From: CAYSCW01 sp964449165
GTDB taxonomy: Bacteria > Acidobacteriota > Aminicenantia > Aminicenantales > Aminicenantaceae
Reading direction: 5' to 3'
DNA length: 42,211 bases
Assembly: GCA_964449165.1 (NCBI GenBank)
Contig: CAYVAT010000028.1
Location: 1-42,211, forward strand
The position numbers and the translations under genes were made by a program. Position 1 is the stretch's first letter. Each line of letters begins with the position of its first letter. The notes below the pieces were generated by a model. The model saw nothing but the letters and a program-made list of their open reading frames with translations, searched no databases and was not told the DNA's origin. Below are positions 17,336 through 25,873 of the stretch, piece after piece.

Positions 17336-17597
17336 AAAAATAGGGGACATTTAAAAATAGGGGACATGATACCTATTTCCTCTTTTTTCTTTCTTGGTCT
17401 TGCTGGTTACCTTCTGATCAGCACTTTTCCAGTTATTTGTTCTAGTTTTCGGATGAAACTCTATGATTCGATATGACGGCCTCATTTTTCGTGACGCCAA
17501 AAAAGCAGGCAATTTTCTTTTGTGACCGTCTACATCAGATAAAGAAGCCAATTCTCGATCTTAAAAAAAAGGGAAATAGGTATCATGTCCCGCTTTT
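17336..17597 (-). mobile_element. Internally deleted, MITE-like RAYT derivative
   Basis: The 262-bp block keeps both ends. On the left are two AAAAATAGGGGACAT units (17336 and 17353) then GATACCTATTTCC. On the right is GGAAATAGGTATCATGTCCC then GCTTTTG. Between them lie ~185 bases homologous to the 3' quarter of the transposase gene (10836-11023). The junction drops the central and 5' parts of the gene. It is non-autonomous and could only be moved in trans, for example by the intact copy at 10835-11497. The interior has many substitutions, so it is older than the copy at 10793-11634. Confidence 0.85.
17378..17566 (-). pseudogene. RAYT transposase 3' fragment
   Basis: The stretch matches the last ~60 codons of the RAYT gene, including the shared TTTTTCTTTCTTGGTCTT and CCAGTTATTT..TCTAGTTTTCGGATGAA tracts. 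It carries frameshifts and stops and no HUH motif, so it cannot encode a transposase. Confidence 0.75.
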
Positions 17598-18647
17598 GAG
17601 AAAGAAATTCGGATCGGGGCGAAAGCGTATGAGCTCTAGGATTGCGGCTATCTTGTCTTTGTGCTTCCCGGTTCGATGAGTGTTTATATATTCCCAGACG
17701 ATTTCACCTTCAGGAGTCACTTCAAACGCTCTTCCCTGATCAGACTCAGTGATTAACGTGTTTCCGTTGGGCAGCCTCTGGTTTGAACCGGATGCTAAGG
17801 AGAAGAATTTGTTTTTTTTCTCTTCTCTGTATTCCCATATTGTTTCCATGGTCAACGGGTCAAATTCCATGACGCTTGATTTGTTATCTTTATAGATTTT
17901 CTGTCTGACAAGCTTATATCCATTGGTTTGCATTAATCGCTCATATTGAGCTTTATCTGCTCTCTCATCTATAAAAAGATTGTTAAAAACAAGCATATTT
18001 CCGTTATCTAGCATCACTGGCTGATGCTGTGTTTTCCAGATGCCTGGCTTTTTGGCCCAGACAATCTTATCCTTTTCTAAATCTGCGATAGCTATGGTAT
18101 CCAGCATGCGCATGGAGAGAAGGGCGTTTCCTTTTTTGAATATGGGAGATTTATGGGCTAATTTTCCGTCCAAAATCTCTAAGGTATTTGTGTGGAAAAT
18201 ATCTCCTGCAGGAGGCATGCCTTCCATCAGATGAGCGAATTCTGAATGTTCAAAGAGTTCAAGAATGGAGATGTTCTCTATTATTTTGCCATCTGCATTG
18301 AGGATAGTTATGAGATCCTCCAGGATGGGGTCTTTCTGGTTGATTCGAGAAAGTGTCACCAGCCTTCTATTCAGGGCATAAATTTTATCATCCACAACTT
18401 CAAAATCATGATGAAATCCTCCTTTTGTTGCCCAGATCAAGTTGGAGTGTTTGTCTATCTTGATGATACCATTTCCTTCATAGATTGCCAGGAGATCTCC
18501 GTTAGTGAACAGATGCACTCTTCTCCAGAAATATCTCCAGTGTTTTTGGTTATACCAGATATCAATGTCTTCAGCATCAGGAAAAGCATCTTTAAATTTA
18601 AAGTGCCATCTGTGCAATTGCTTTCCATTCATATCCATTAGAAAAGC
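17583..18647 (-). CDS. Arylsulfotransferase (ASST)-like protein, 5' end lost in the assembly gap
   Basis: The frame is open into the gap: residues AFL precede MDMNGKQLHRWHFKF, so the methionine at 18638 is not the start. The visible 355 residues show the ASST propeller signatures of this family: GNGIIKIDKHSNLIWATKGG followed by HHDFEVVDDKIYALNRR, then GDIFHTNTLEIL, NMLVFNNL, SVMEFDPLTMETIWEY, SNQRLPNGNTLITES and GEIVWEYIN. His in HHDF and in FHTN are the expected active-site region. Such proteins transfer sulfate between phenols, or are non-catalytic propellers. The last four residues (KSGT) and the TGA stop are encoded by the terminal repeat of the RAYT derivative, so the original C-terminus was replaced. 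Confidence 0.85.
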   Translation of the reverse strand, partial: AFLMDMNGKQLHRWHFKFKDAFPDAEDIDIWYNQKHWRYFWRRVHLFTNGDLLAIYEGNGIIKIDKHSNLIWATKGGFHHDFEVVDDKIYALNRRLVTLSRINQKDPILEDLITILNADGKIIENISILELFEHSEFAHLMEGMPPAGDIFHTNTLEILDGKLAHKSPIFKKGNALLSMRMLDTIAIADLEKDKIVWAKKPGIWKTQHQPVMLDNGNMLVFNNLFIDERADKAQYERLMQTNGYKLVRQKIYKDNKSSVMEFDPLTMETIWEYREEKKNKFFSLASGSNQRLPNGNTLITESDQGRAFEVTPEGEIVWEYINTHRTGKHKDKIAAILELIRFRPDPNFFLKSGT

Positions 18648-18747
18648 NNNNNNNNNNNNNNNNNNNNNNNNNNNNNNNNNNNNNNNNNNNNNNNNNNNNN
18701 NNNNNNNNNNNNNNNNNNNNNNNNNNNNNNNNNNNNNNNNNNNNNNN
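18648..18747. other. Assembly gap (100 N)
   Basis: Exactly 100 undetermined bases, the conventional placeholder for a scaffold gap of unknown size. It truncates the arylsulfotransferase-like gene. Gene order across this point depends on scaffolding. Confidence 0.98.
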
Positions 18748-18936
18748 GCGATTTTCGCTTCCTGATGCGGTTTGCTAAAATATCACAATAGAGTCAACAC
18801 AGTCAATCATACAGCACCAAATTTAGGCCTCTCGGTTATAAAAGAGAAACGATCCAACCAGGGATATAATAGCGCCAGAAATCACAAACGATTGTACACA
18901 ACTCCCTTCATTAAGGTATAAATAAAAGAAACTACC

Positions 18937-19173
18937 ATGCCTTACGGGATCATCCTTAATATAATTATCATAGCAGCATTCGTATTAGCTTTTATCAGGG
19001 CGGAGATGAAGGGAAGGATAGTCTTAGCTGCAATCATGGGAATATTGATCCTTTTTCCTCAAGTAGTTCCGATGATGCATGCAAGCTGGTTATGGTGGGT
19101 GCATTCTGTAGCCAAAGTTATTTTTGGCTTATGTTGTCTCATATATTTCAAATGGGTAGGATTGACTGATTAG
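18937..19173 (+). CDS. Small hydrophobic membrane protein, 78 aa
   Basis: The family is not recognised. The sequence has three hydrophobic stretches (4-20, 28-45, 52-71) separated by IRAEMKGR and the WLWWVHS turn, and ends in KWVGLTD. No strong ribosome site precedes the ATG (AAAAGAAACTACC). Hydrophobicity pattern and the absence of an overlapping gene support a real gene, but only moderately. It starts 189 bases after the gap. Confidence 0.5.
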   Translation: MPYGIILNIIIIAAFVLAFIRAEMKGRIVLAAIMGILILFPQVVPMMHASWLWWVHSVAKVIFGLCCLIYFKWVGLTD

Positions 19174-19233
19174 GATGCTCCAAAGACAAGCGGTTATTTG
19201 AATCGCTTTTATATAAAAATAGAGAGATAGTCT

Positions 19234-19380
19234 TCAGCTAGCTTTTGACTTAAAGATGTACCCGATAATCACTAAGATAGCTCCTATGACTATAAGAGCC
19301 CAGGCAATCGCAGGGGGGATCGAGGTAAACCAGAGAAGAATTGCTCCGAGAAGAAAGAAGAAAAAACCTACTAATTTCAT
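19234..19380 (-). CDS. Small two-helix membrane peptide, 48 aa
   Basis: The frame encodes MKLVGFFFFLLGAILLWFTS, then IPPAIAW and a second helix ALIVIGAILVIIGYIF, ending KSKAS. Two transmembrane helices joined by a Pro-Pro turn, a positive C-terminus and a clean stop are protein-like. AAGGA lies 12 bases before the ATG, a longer spacing than usual. It resembles the many tiny TM2-type membrane peptides of unknown function. It is convergent with the 78-aa membrane protein gene and divergent from the HtrA gene. Confidence 0.5.
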   Translation of the reverse strand: MKLVGFFFFLLGAILLWFTSIPPAIAWALIVIGAILVIIGYIFKSKAS

Positions 19381-19545
19381 CTCAATTCTTCATCCTTATT
19401 ATAATCCCATATTTGGGCGCAGACAAAATTCAGGATAATGAATTTTCTCAGATTATTTTTGGTTACGCAGGTTTATTATCTTAGAAAAAAGTACTATCAT
19501 AAAATGGAACTTATTTTTGACCATTAATCAGATAAGGTGGACAAA

Positions 19546-20604
19546 ATGAAAAGAAAAGTGATCGTGACTTTGACTTTTTTGTTTGTTTTTTTTCTCTTTG
19601 GAGGTTCAGAAATCCTTTGGTCAGGCCAACAGAGTTTGCTGGAAGAGGAACAGAACACTATCTCCGTTTTCGAGAAAACAGCTCCTTCTGTTGTCTTTAT
19701 CACCACCAAGGTAATCCGCAGAGATTTCTTCTCCATGGATGTCTTCGAAATTCCTCAGGGTTCGGGAAGCGGATTTGTTTGGGATGACAAAGGGCACATC
19801 GTTACCAACTTCCATGTTGTCCAGGGTGCCAATATAGTCAATGTTACCTTCTCCGACCATTCAACATATCAGGCTGATGTTGTCGGTGTCGAATCCAGCA
19901 AAGATATCGCAGTCATCAAGGTAGATGCTCCATCGAAAATTTTGAAGACTCTGCCTGTTGGCTCCTCGGGAAATCTTCGGGTCGGTCAGAAAGTGATGGC
20001 CATCGGGAATCCCTTTGGATTGGATCAATCTCTCACGGTTGGCGTGGTCAGTGCTTTGGGACGAGAAATCACATCCGTTGCTAACCGATTGATTCGCAAT
20101 GTTATCCAGACCGATGCCGCTATTAATCCGGGCAACTCTGGAGGGCCTTTGATTGATTCTCAAGGCCGCCTGATCGGCGTAAACACAGCCATTGTCACAC
20201 CCAGCGGAGCCAATGCTGGGATCGGATTCGCTGTCCCTGTCGATATTGTGAAGAGTATTGTTCCTCAACTTATCAAGTATGGAAAAGTGATAAGACCGGG
20301 ACTGGGCATTTCATTGGCCAAGGATTCTATCGCTCAGCGCTATGGTATTAAAGGTGTCATTATCCTCAACGTTTCACCTGGAAGTGCGGCTGATAAAGCT
20401 GGACTAAAAGGTATTTCCCGCAACCAGCGAGGGGAATTCATCATCGGAGATATCATCGTGGCCATCAAGGGTATGAAAGTGGAGAATTACGATGAGCTAG
20501 CTTATGCCCTCGAGCAATGCAAAATCGGTGAGACGGTGAGTGTGGAATACCTCCGAGATGAAAAACGGCAGAGGACTCAGGTGAAACTTCAACAAATCGA
20601 TTAG
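19546..20604 (+). CDS. HtrA/DegP-family periplasmic serine protease with one PDZ domain
   Basis: The ATG at 19546 follows AAGGTGGACAAA; the GTG three codons earlier overlaps that site. The product is 352 aa, with a signal-anchor at 5-22 (KVIVTLTFLFVFFLFGG). The trypsin-fold triad is H90 (IVTNFHVVQG), D120 (SSKDIAVIKVD) and S198 (AINPGNSGGPL). The oxyanion context TDAAINPGNSGG is exact for DegP/DegS/DegQ. One PDZ follows (GVIILNVSPGSAADKAGL). The single PDZ and length fit DegS or short HtrA types, which act in envelope protein quality control or stress sensing. It stands alone, about 160 bases from the small membrane peptide gene. No stress promoter was recognised. Confidence 0.94.
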   Translation: MKRKVIVTLTFLFVFFLFGGSEILWSGQQSLLEEEQNTISVFEKTAPSVVFITTKVIRRDFFSMDVFEIPQGSGSGFVWDDKGHIVTNFHVVQGANIVNVTFSDHSTYQADVVGVESSKDIAVIKVDAPSKILKTLPVGSSGNLRVGQKVMAIGNPFGLDQSLTVGVVSALGREITSVANRLIRNVIQTDAAINPGNSGGPLIDSQGRLIGVNTAIVTPSGANAGIGFAVPVDIVKSIVPQLIKYGKVIRPGLGISLAKDSIAQRYGIKGVIILNVSPGSAADKAGLKGISRNQRGEFIIGDIIVAIKGMKVENYDELAYALEQCKIGETVSVEYLRDEKRQRTQVKLQQID

Positions 20605-20956
20605 ACATTTCTCTACCTATTGGGATCAGTAACTTAGTTCTGTCACTTTTGTCCGGCCTCTAAAAAAATCGCTTCAGGGGAGAAAAGACCTCCTTCTTTG
20701 CCATAAAAAAATCACCATTAAAATCACCCCAAAGGATGATTGACAGCTAACTAGACCAATAAGTAAGAATAAATACATGCGAAGGCTGCATACTCATTAA
20801 ATGGGCCTCCAATAAAAGCCGAGGATATATGAAATTAATAAACTGAAAGGGAGAAGGAGAAGCAATCTTAATTAATTATGGCCGAGATAGAAATAAGAAA
20901 TATTCGAGGTATTATCACGGCCATAAGTTGAACAAAGCAGGGATAGAGCGATCATC
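20605..20956. other. Intergenic region upstream of the hybrid kinase
   Basis: No gene is supported in these 352 bases. The right end holds the inverted repeat at 20876-20926. The left half contains A-rich runs (AAAAAAATCGC and CATAAAAAAATCACC) but no convincing terminator stem for the HtrA gene. Confidence 0.4.
20876..20926 (+). promoter_or_regulatory. Long inverted repeat just upstream of the hybrid kinase gene
   Basis: The arms TTATGGCCGAGATA (20876-20889) and TATCACGGCCATAA (20913-20926) pair over 14 bases with one mismatch around a 23-base loop. The start codon follows 30 bases later. As DNA it could be a spaced operator; as RNA it would be a hairpin near the ribosome site. Neither is proven. 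Confidence 0.45.
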
Positions 20957-23662
20957 ATGCAATCTCTAGATTCATTTCTCCTCAATCTGAACATCCACAC
21001 CATCCCCCCCATGATTGTAGGAATTTTGATGCTAGTACTGGGTGCAGTAACCTTGTTCAAAGAGAGGGCATCAAAGGTCAGTTCATCTTTTTTTATGGTC
21101 ACCTTAAGCATTTTTGTCTGGTTGGGGTCACTGACATTGCTCTATTCTTCCTCGAGCCAACATAAGGCACTCTTCTGGGCAAGGATAGAACATTTTGGAG
21201 TGGCTTTCGTTCCCAGTTTCTTTTTTCTCTTCACACTGCATATCCTTCGTCGCTTAAAAAAATACAAATATTTTGGTTGGGCCACAATTGCCATCTCTGG
21301 GATGTTTTGTGCAGGGCTTGTGTTCTCTCCTTATCTGATTGAAGGCGTTTCGCTCATGTCGTGGGGATATAATGTCCAATATGGTCCTTACGGATTTTGC
21401 CTGATTATTTATTTCGGCTTTTTTATGTTGATCAGCCTGGATTTACTCTGGATTGAGTACCTTCAAAGCACATCAGATCGAGAGCGAAGCAGGCTCAAGG
21501 GGATTTTTCTGGGAGTTGCAGTAGGGTTGTTAGGAGCTGTCGATTTTATCCCTATATTCGGAGTGAAGGTTTATCCTCTCAGCTATGTCCCTGTTTTCTT
21601 TTGCACATTGATCTTGGGACAGACCATCATGCGCTTTAGGTTGGTTGATCTGACGCCTTCTTTTGCTGCCAGTCGTATCCTGGATACCATGGAAGGTCTG
21701 GTAGCGGTAGTTGATCTTGAAGGCCGCATTTCTGTGATAAACCGTTCATTGTGCAAACTTCTGGGTTACAGAGAAAGAGAACTCAAGGATAAGAAAATAT
21801 CTCTTATATTTTACACGGATAAAGAGAGTTTTCCTGCTGTTCCTGATCGCAACTGGTCTCTCCAAGATAGGGAAATGAAATGGAATAGGAAGGACGGAAC
21901 CACGGCAGAGATGAGTGTCTCAGCCTCTGTGATTACAGATAAAAATAGAGAGCCAGCAGGAATTGTCTATGTTGCCACCGATATTACCGATCGTAAAAGA
22001 GGAGAGCGGGAGTTGAAGCTGGCCAAGGAATCTGCAGAACGAGCCAACCAGGCCAAGAGCGAGTTCTTGGCCAACATGTCTCATGAAATAAGGACTCCTT
22101 TGAATGCAGTGATAGGATTTTCCGATATCTTATCGGACAATCGGTTGAGTGGAATCCAAAAAGATTATGTGGATACGATAAGGGAAAGCGGGAACCTGCT
22201 TCTCGCTCTAATCAACGATATTTTGGATTTTTCCAAGATCGAAGCAAAGGAAATTAAACTGGAATGTATCGATTTCAACTTAAAGAAGCTGGTTGAAGAT
22301 GTCTTGAGGATAGCAAGACCAAGGGTGACTAGCAAGAGAATTGAGTTGTACTACTTTTACGATGATGAAATGCCCCTTCTCTTCAGGGGGGATCCGACAC
22401 GGGTGAGGCAGATTATCCTGAATCTTTTGAACAATGCCATAAAGTTTACTGAAAAGGGTGAGATAGGGGTGATTGTGCTTCCTGCGGAGATAAAAGCATC
22501 CGACTCTGATGCGAAAGATGGTTACTATGATGTCCAGATATCGGTCAGAGATACAGGGATTGGAATACACCCAGAAAAGCAGAAGATAATATTCGATGCT
22601 TTCACTCAGGCCGACTCCTCCACAACCCGCCAATTCGGAGGAACAGGATTGGGATTGGCCATATGCAAGGCTTTGGTAAATAAAATGGGCGGTGAAATGC
22701 AGGTGGAATCTGATCAAGGAAAAGGGAGTGTATTCACTTTTACCCTAAAACTCAAGGAATTAGATCCTTCTGCTTTTTCCCATATTTCGCCGATTCAAGC
22801 TGATGAACTTAGAGATAAAGCCGTGTTTATCGTCGATGATAATGTGAATGCCCGCCGACTCATAAGATCTTTCTGCCAGAAAGTGGAGATGAAGATCACT
22901 GCTGAAGTGCCCTCAGCCATCGATGGCTTACGCGAGCTGAATTTGAAGAAAGAATTACCCGATCTGATCATCTCTGATATCATGATGCCGGAGATGGATG
23001 GGTATGAATTCGCCCAGAGAATAAAGGATAATCCCAGATTTAAAGGGATCAAGCTTGTTGCTGTCTCTTCGGACGCAAGACCGGGCTCGGCCAGAGAGGC
23101 CAAAGATTCGGGATTTGATGCATTCATTGCAAAGCCTGTGACAGAGAGAGGATTTATCAATGTCATCAAGACTGTGTTGGGAGACAAACGGGCTCAAGGT
23201 CAAATCGTCACCACACATATGGCCGAGGAGTTGGCAGAGGAAAAGGTCAAGGTGCTCGTGGCAGATGATAATCTCGTTAACCAAAAGCTGGTAAAAATCT
23301 TACTTCAGAAAATAGGCTGTGAGGCAGAGATCGTCTCCAATGGAGAAGAGGCAGTGGAGAAAGCGATGGAGAATGAGTATGATGTTTGCTTGATGGACAT
23401 GCATATGCCGGTCATGAACGGGATTGAAGCCACCAGGAAAATCAGGAAAAAAGGAAATGCGGCTCTTCCCATTATCGCTCTTACAGCCGCTGCGCTAAAA
23501 GAAGGCAAAGAGCAATGTCTTAGGGCAGGGATGAACGACTTTATTACCCAGCCTGTTCAACTGAACAAGTTAAAGCAGAAGATTATGGAATGGACAGTCA
23601 TTAAGCAGAGAAAGGTTCCATGCTCATCGTCTTCTACAAAAGATCCTCGCCTGCTTTCATGA
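20957..23662 (+). CDS. Hybrid sensor histidine kinase: 7TM, PAS, HisKA, HATPase, two receiver domains
   Basis: 901 aa. Residues 1-225 hold about seven hydrophobic segments of the histidine-kinase N-terminal 7TM type. A PAS domain follows (about 236-345, GLVAVVDLEGRISVINRSLC). The DHp helix carries H376 (NMSHEIRTPLNAVIGFSDIL). ATPase boxes are LNLLNNAIKFTEKGE, DTGIGIHPEKQ and FGGTGLGLAI. Receiver 1 (about 617-735) has VDDN, SDIMMPEMDG and FIAKPV. Receiver 2 (about 755-870) has ADDN and D814 in LMDMHMPVMNG, but Q865 replaces the conserved Lys (DFITQPV). No HPt domain is present and no response regulator is adjacent, so phosphate must pass to a distant partner. An inverted repeat lies just upstream. 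Confidence 0.94.
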   Translation: MQSLDSFLLNLNIHTIPPMIVGILMLVLGAVTLFKERASKVSSSFFMVTLSIFVWLGSLTLLYSSSSQHKALFWARIEHFGVAFVPSFFFLFTLHILRRLKKYKYFGWATIAISGMFCAGLVFSPYLIEGVSLMSWGYNVQYGPYGFCLIIYFGFFMLISLDLLWIEYLQSTSDRERSRLKGIFLGVAVGLLGAVDFIPIFGVKVYPLSYVPVFFCTLILGQTIMRFRLVDLTPSFAASRILDTMEGLVAVVDLEGRISVINRSLCKLLGYRERELKDKKISLIFYTDKESFPAVPDRNWSLQDREMKWNRKDGTTAEMSVSASVITDKNREPAGIVYVATDITDRKRGERELKLAKESAERANQAKSEFLANMSHEIRTPLNAVIGFSDILSDNRLSGIQKDYVDTIRESGNLLLALINDILDFSKIEAKEIKLECIDFNLKKLVEDVLRIARPRVTSKRIELYYFYDDEMPLLFRGDPTRVRQIILNLLNNAIKFTEKGEIGVIVLPAEIKASDSDAKDGYYDVQISVRDTGIGIHPEKQKIIFDAFTQADSSTTRQFGGTGLGLAICKALVNKMGGEMQVESDQGKGSVFTFTLKLKELDPSAFSHISPIQADELRDKAVFIVDDNVNARRLIRSFCQKVEMKITAEVPSAIDGLRELNLKKELPDLIISDIMMPEMDGYEFAQRIKDNPRFKGIKLVAVSSDARPGSAREAKDSGFDAFIAKPVTERGFINVIKTVLGDKRAQGQIVTTHMAEELAEEKVKVLVADDNLVNQKLVKILLQKIGCEAEIVSNGEEAVEKAMENEYDVCLMDMHMPVMNGIEATRKIRKKGNAALPIIALTAAALKEGKEQCLRAGMNDFITQPVQLNKLKQKIMEWTVIKQRKVPCSSSSTKDPRLLS

Positions 23663-23762
23663 ATTCGTTTTCAGTTTTTATCCCGAAACTGCTGGATATT
23701 TGAATCTTTGATGTGAATTTCCAGATCGTCTGAAATTCTGGTGTCAGCAATATAGAAAAGGG

Positions 23763-25844
23763 CTAACGACGACTTCTCTCGATATTTTCGATGAGCTGAC
23801 TTATATTTTGTTGACTGGAGTCGAGGCCGAGCGAGGACTTCAGAACCTCAAGCGCCTTCTCTTTCTCTCCGATTCTGTAATAACAGAGACCGAGTGAGTT
23901 GAGGAGGCTTGTCTCGCTGTTGTAGATTCTGTTACCTTCAAGCAGATACTTGATAGCTTCAGAATACTGTTCCATTCCAGCTAAAGATTTTCCCTTGATA
24001 AGAAAATACTGGAATTTCAGCTTTTGGTCGTCTTTTATGTTCTCGATCAGTTCCGCGCTTCTTGAAAACTTTTTGATTTTAAAAAGAAAGTATGAGTATT
24101 CGACTATTCCTTGATTATATGTTGGCATCAACTTGAATGCCTTTTCGTAACATGCTTCTGCCTTGTCGAACTCCTTTGCTTTATCGTACTGATTGGCTAT
24201 GGCGTAAAAGTAGAGATAATTATTAGAAGCGGGAAAGGACTTAGCCAAAGTAACAGGATGGGGAATTTCTTCTTGAGGGGAGAGGATGAAATTCGATTTT
24301 TTTTCATCGATGGCGTTTCCTTTTCCGTCTTCTAGAATCAAATGTATTTCATAATAATCAGGTGAAAACTCTCGAGCGAGTAGAGTATGAGAGATGGCCA
24401 GGATTTCTTTATAAGGATAGTCTTTGGTCTTCAGAATATAAGTCTTGGGAGAGGGATTTTGATCATCAAACCGTTTCACAGAGAGAATTACCTGTCCGCT
24501 TTCCCATAAATCCATATTCATATTCACCAGATTAAAAAAGATGGCTAATTCTTCTGATAAGGAGATGGTGTTTTGAGGATCAACCAGCAATTTTTTATTC
24601 ATCACTTTAAAAGGCGCATGAAGATGACCGGTGTATTCGTCTGTTTTGTAGCCGATGACGGGGCCGATTATCTGTGGATTCTCAGAAGTCTCAGGAACAG
24701 AAATGTCCTTCTCAAAAACGCTGAACTCTTTGCCCACTGAATTTTGGATAAGAACATCTATTCGGTATTTTCCTTCGATTAAAGGAAAGGAATCCTGAAT
24801 GGAAATGCCGTTAGCTTTGATTCTCTCCATATCCTGAGGATCAAAATAAAAAGGAAAATCCTTTGAGTATTGAAAGATGAGCTTCTCATCTCCTCTTACG
24901 CTTACGTTAAGTTGAAAATTGCAATAATACTGATCTTTCGGTTCAAAATAATCTATGGACACGCTTTTAGGACTGATGGAGAGATGAACGAAGTTCATGT
25001 TCAGTAGAGGATCCCGGATCAAGGCAACATGACCTGAACTTTCGATATAATTGGTTAGATATTCTGTGCTGACCACCCCCTTGTAGTTTAAGAAATGGGT
25101 GGCATAGGCAGCGGCTACATCCTTTCTCGGGGATTCTAAGATAGCAGCTAGGATGATGTTGCTCTGGGGTGATGGTTGATAGTCCTGAGGAAGTTGACCT
25201 GGGATCATGGAGATGGTCACTCCAGCCAGGCTGGGAGCGAGTTTCTTGATTTTCTGATAGACCTGTCGGTAATCGAAACTATTCATGCCTCCTGCCTCAA
25301 TCAGAAGACTTGAAGGGCCATCAGAGATTGGATTATACAGTTTATATTCTCCGGATCCTCCTCTTTGGTAAAATACAAGAGCAAAATAGACGGGAAGATC
25401 CTTCCCTTTGTCTCCATAATAGTACCAAACCTGACACGGACGGATGCCAGCCGTTCCGTCGAATCTTTCGATGCTATGTGGAGGGCCGAGTATGATATGC
25501 ATCCTTCCCATGTCAGTCATCCATCCTTCGCGAGGACTGTCTCTTTTCAGAAACTTGTTGGCGTACAAGAACCGCCTTAAATGCTCTTCCTTGTACTCAT
25601 TTTGAGGAGTTCCGGGAGTAGGGTCTCTCTGCTTCCAGAAGGCTTTGATGAAGATATCCCTGTCTCTTTCTGTAGTAAGTTGCATGAATGTTTCTTTTTC
25701 TTCAGGAAGGATTATATAGCGAGTCAACTTGAGCCATTCCTTGTATTTTTGCGGGAGATCTCTTTCTTTGTTTTTCCCATTTGAGTTGATGATTAAGATC
25801 GATATAAGGAAAGCAAGAAGGAAAAGTTTTCTGTGAACTTTCAT
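23763..25844 (-). CDS. GWxTD domain protein with C-terminal TPRs, exported
   Basis: The ATG at 25844 is chosen because CAGGATGAATCC gives a ribosome site and the next residues (MKVHRKLFLLAFLISILIIN) are a signal peptide. A TTG at 25877 that overlaps the sulfatase stop is also in frame. From the ATG it is 693 aa. The family motif GWMTDMGRMHIILGPP (G107-D111) lies in the N-terminal domain, preceded by FIKAFWKQRDPTPGTPQNEY, typical of GWxTD proteins of Aminicenantes, Acidobacteria and Chlorobi. The middle is beta-rich. TPR units occupy about 560-690 (YDKAKEFDKAEACYEKAFKL, LNSLGLCYYRIGEKEKALEV). The function of the family is unknown. It starts 29 bases after the sulfatase-fold gene and is translated with it. 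Confidence 0.9.
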   Translation of the reverse strand: MKVHRKLFLLAFLISILIINSNGKNKERDLPQKYKEWLKLTRYIILPEEKETFMQLTTERDRDIFIKAFWKQRDPTPGTPQNEYKEEHLRRFLYANKFLKRDSPREGWMTDMGRMHIILGPPHSIERFDGTAGIRPCQVWYYYGDKGKDLPVYFALVFYQRGGSGEYKLYNPISDGPSSLLIEAGGMNSFDYRQVYQKIKKLAPSLAGVTISMIPGQLPQDYQPSPQSNIILAAILESPRKDVAAAYATHFLNYKGVVSTEYLTNYIESSGHVALIRDPLLNMNFVHLSISPKSVSIDYFEPKDQYYCNFQLNVSVRGDEKLIFQYSKDFPFYFDPQDMERIKANGISIQDSFPLIEGKYRIDVLIQNSVGKEFSVFEKDISVPETSENPQIIGPVIGYKTDEYTGHLHAPFKVMNKKLLVDPQNTISLSEELAIFFNLVNMNMDLWESGQVILSVKRFDDQNPSPKTYILKTKDYPYKEILAISHTLLAREFSPDYYEIHLILEDGKGNAIDEKKSNFILSPQEEIPHPVTLAKSFPASNNYLYFYAIANQYDKAKEFDKAEACYEKAFKLMPTYNQGIVEYSYFLFKIKKFSRSAELIENIKDDQKLKFQYFLIKGKSLAGMEQYSEAIKYLLEGNRIYNSETSLLNSLGLCYYRIGEKEKALEVLKSSLGLDSSQQNISQLIENIERSRR

Positions 25845-25873
25845 GGATTCATCCTGACGGTCAAATTTGCCTT

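Noticed and set aside
18505..18765. Plus-strand frame running through the run of N
   Set aside because: It crosses the 100-base gap and is antisense to the arylsulfotransferase-like gene; its continuity is an artefact.
19256..19438. 60-codon plus-strand frame with many Arg/Lys
   Set aside because: It is antisense to the more protein-like 48-aa membrane peptide and has no ribosome site.
23663..23762. Possible bidirectional terminator between the hybrid kinase and GWxTD genes
   Set aside because: Only short stems (CAGTTT/AAACTG and GAATTTC/GAAATTC) with loose loops and no T tract on either strand; not strong enough to call.
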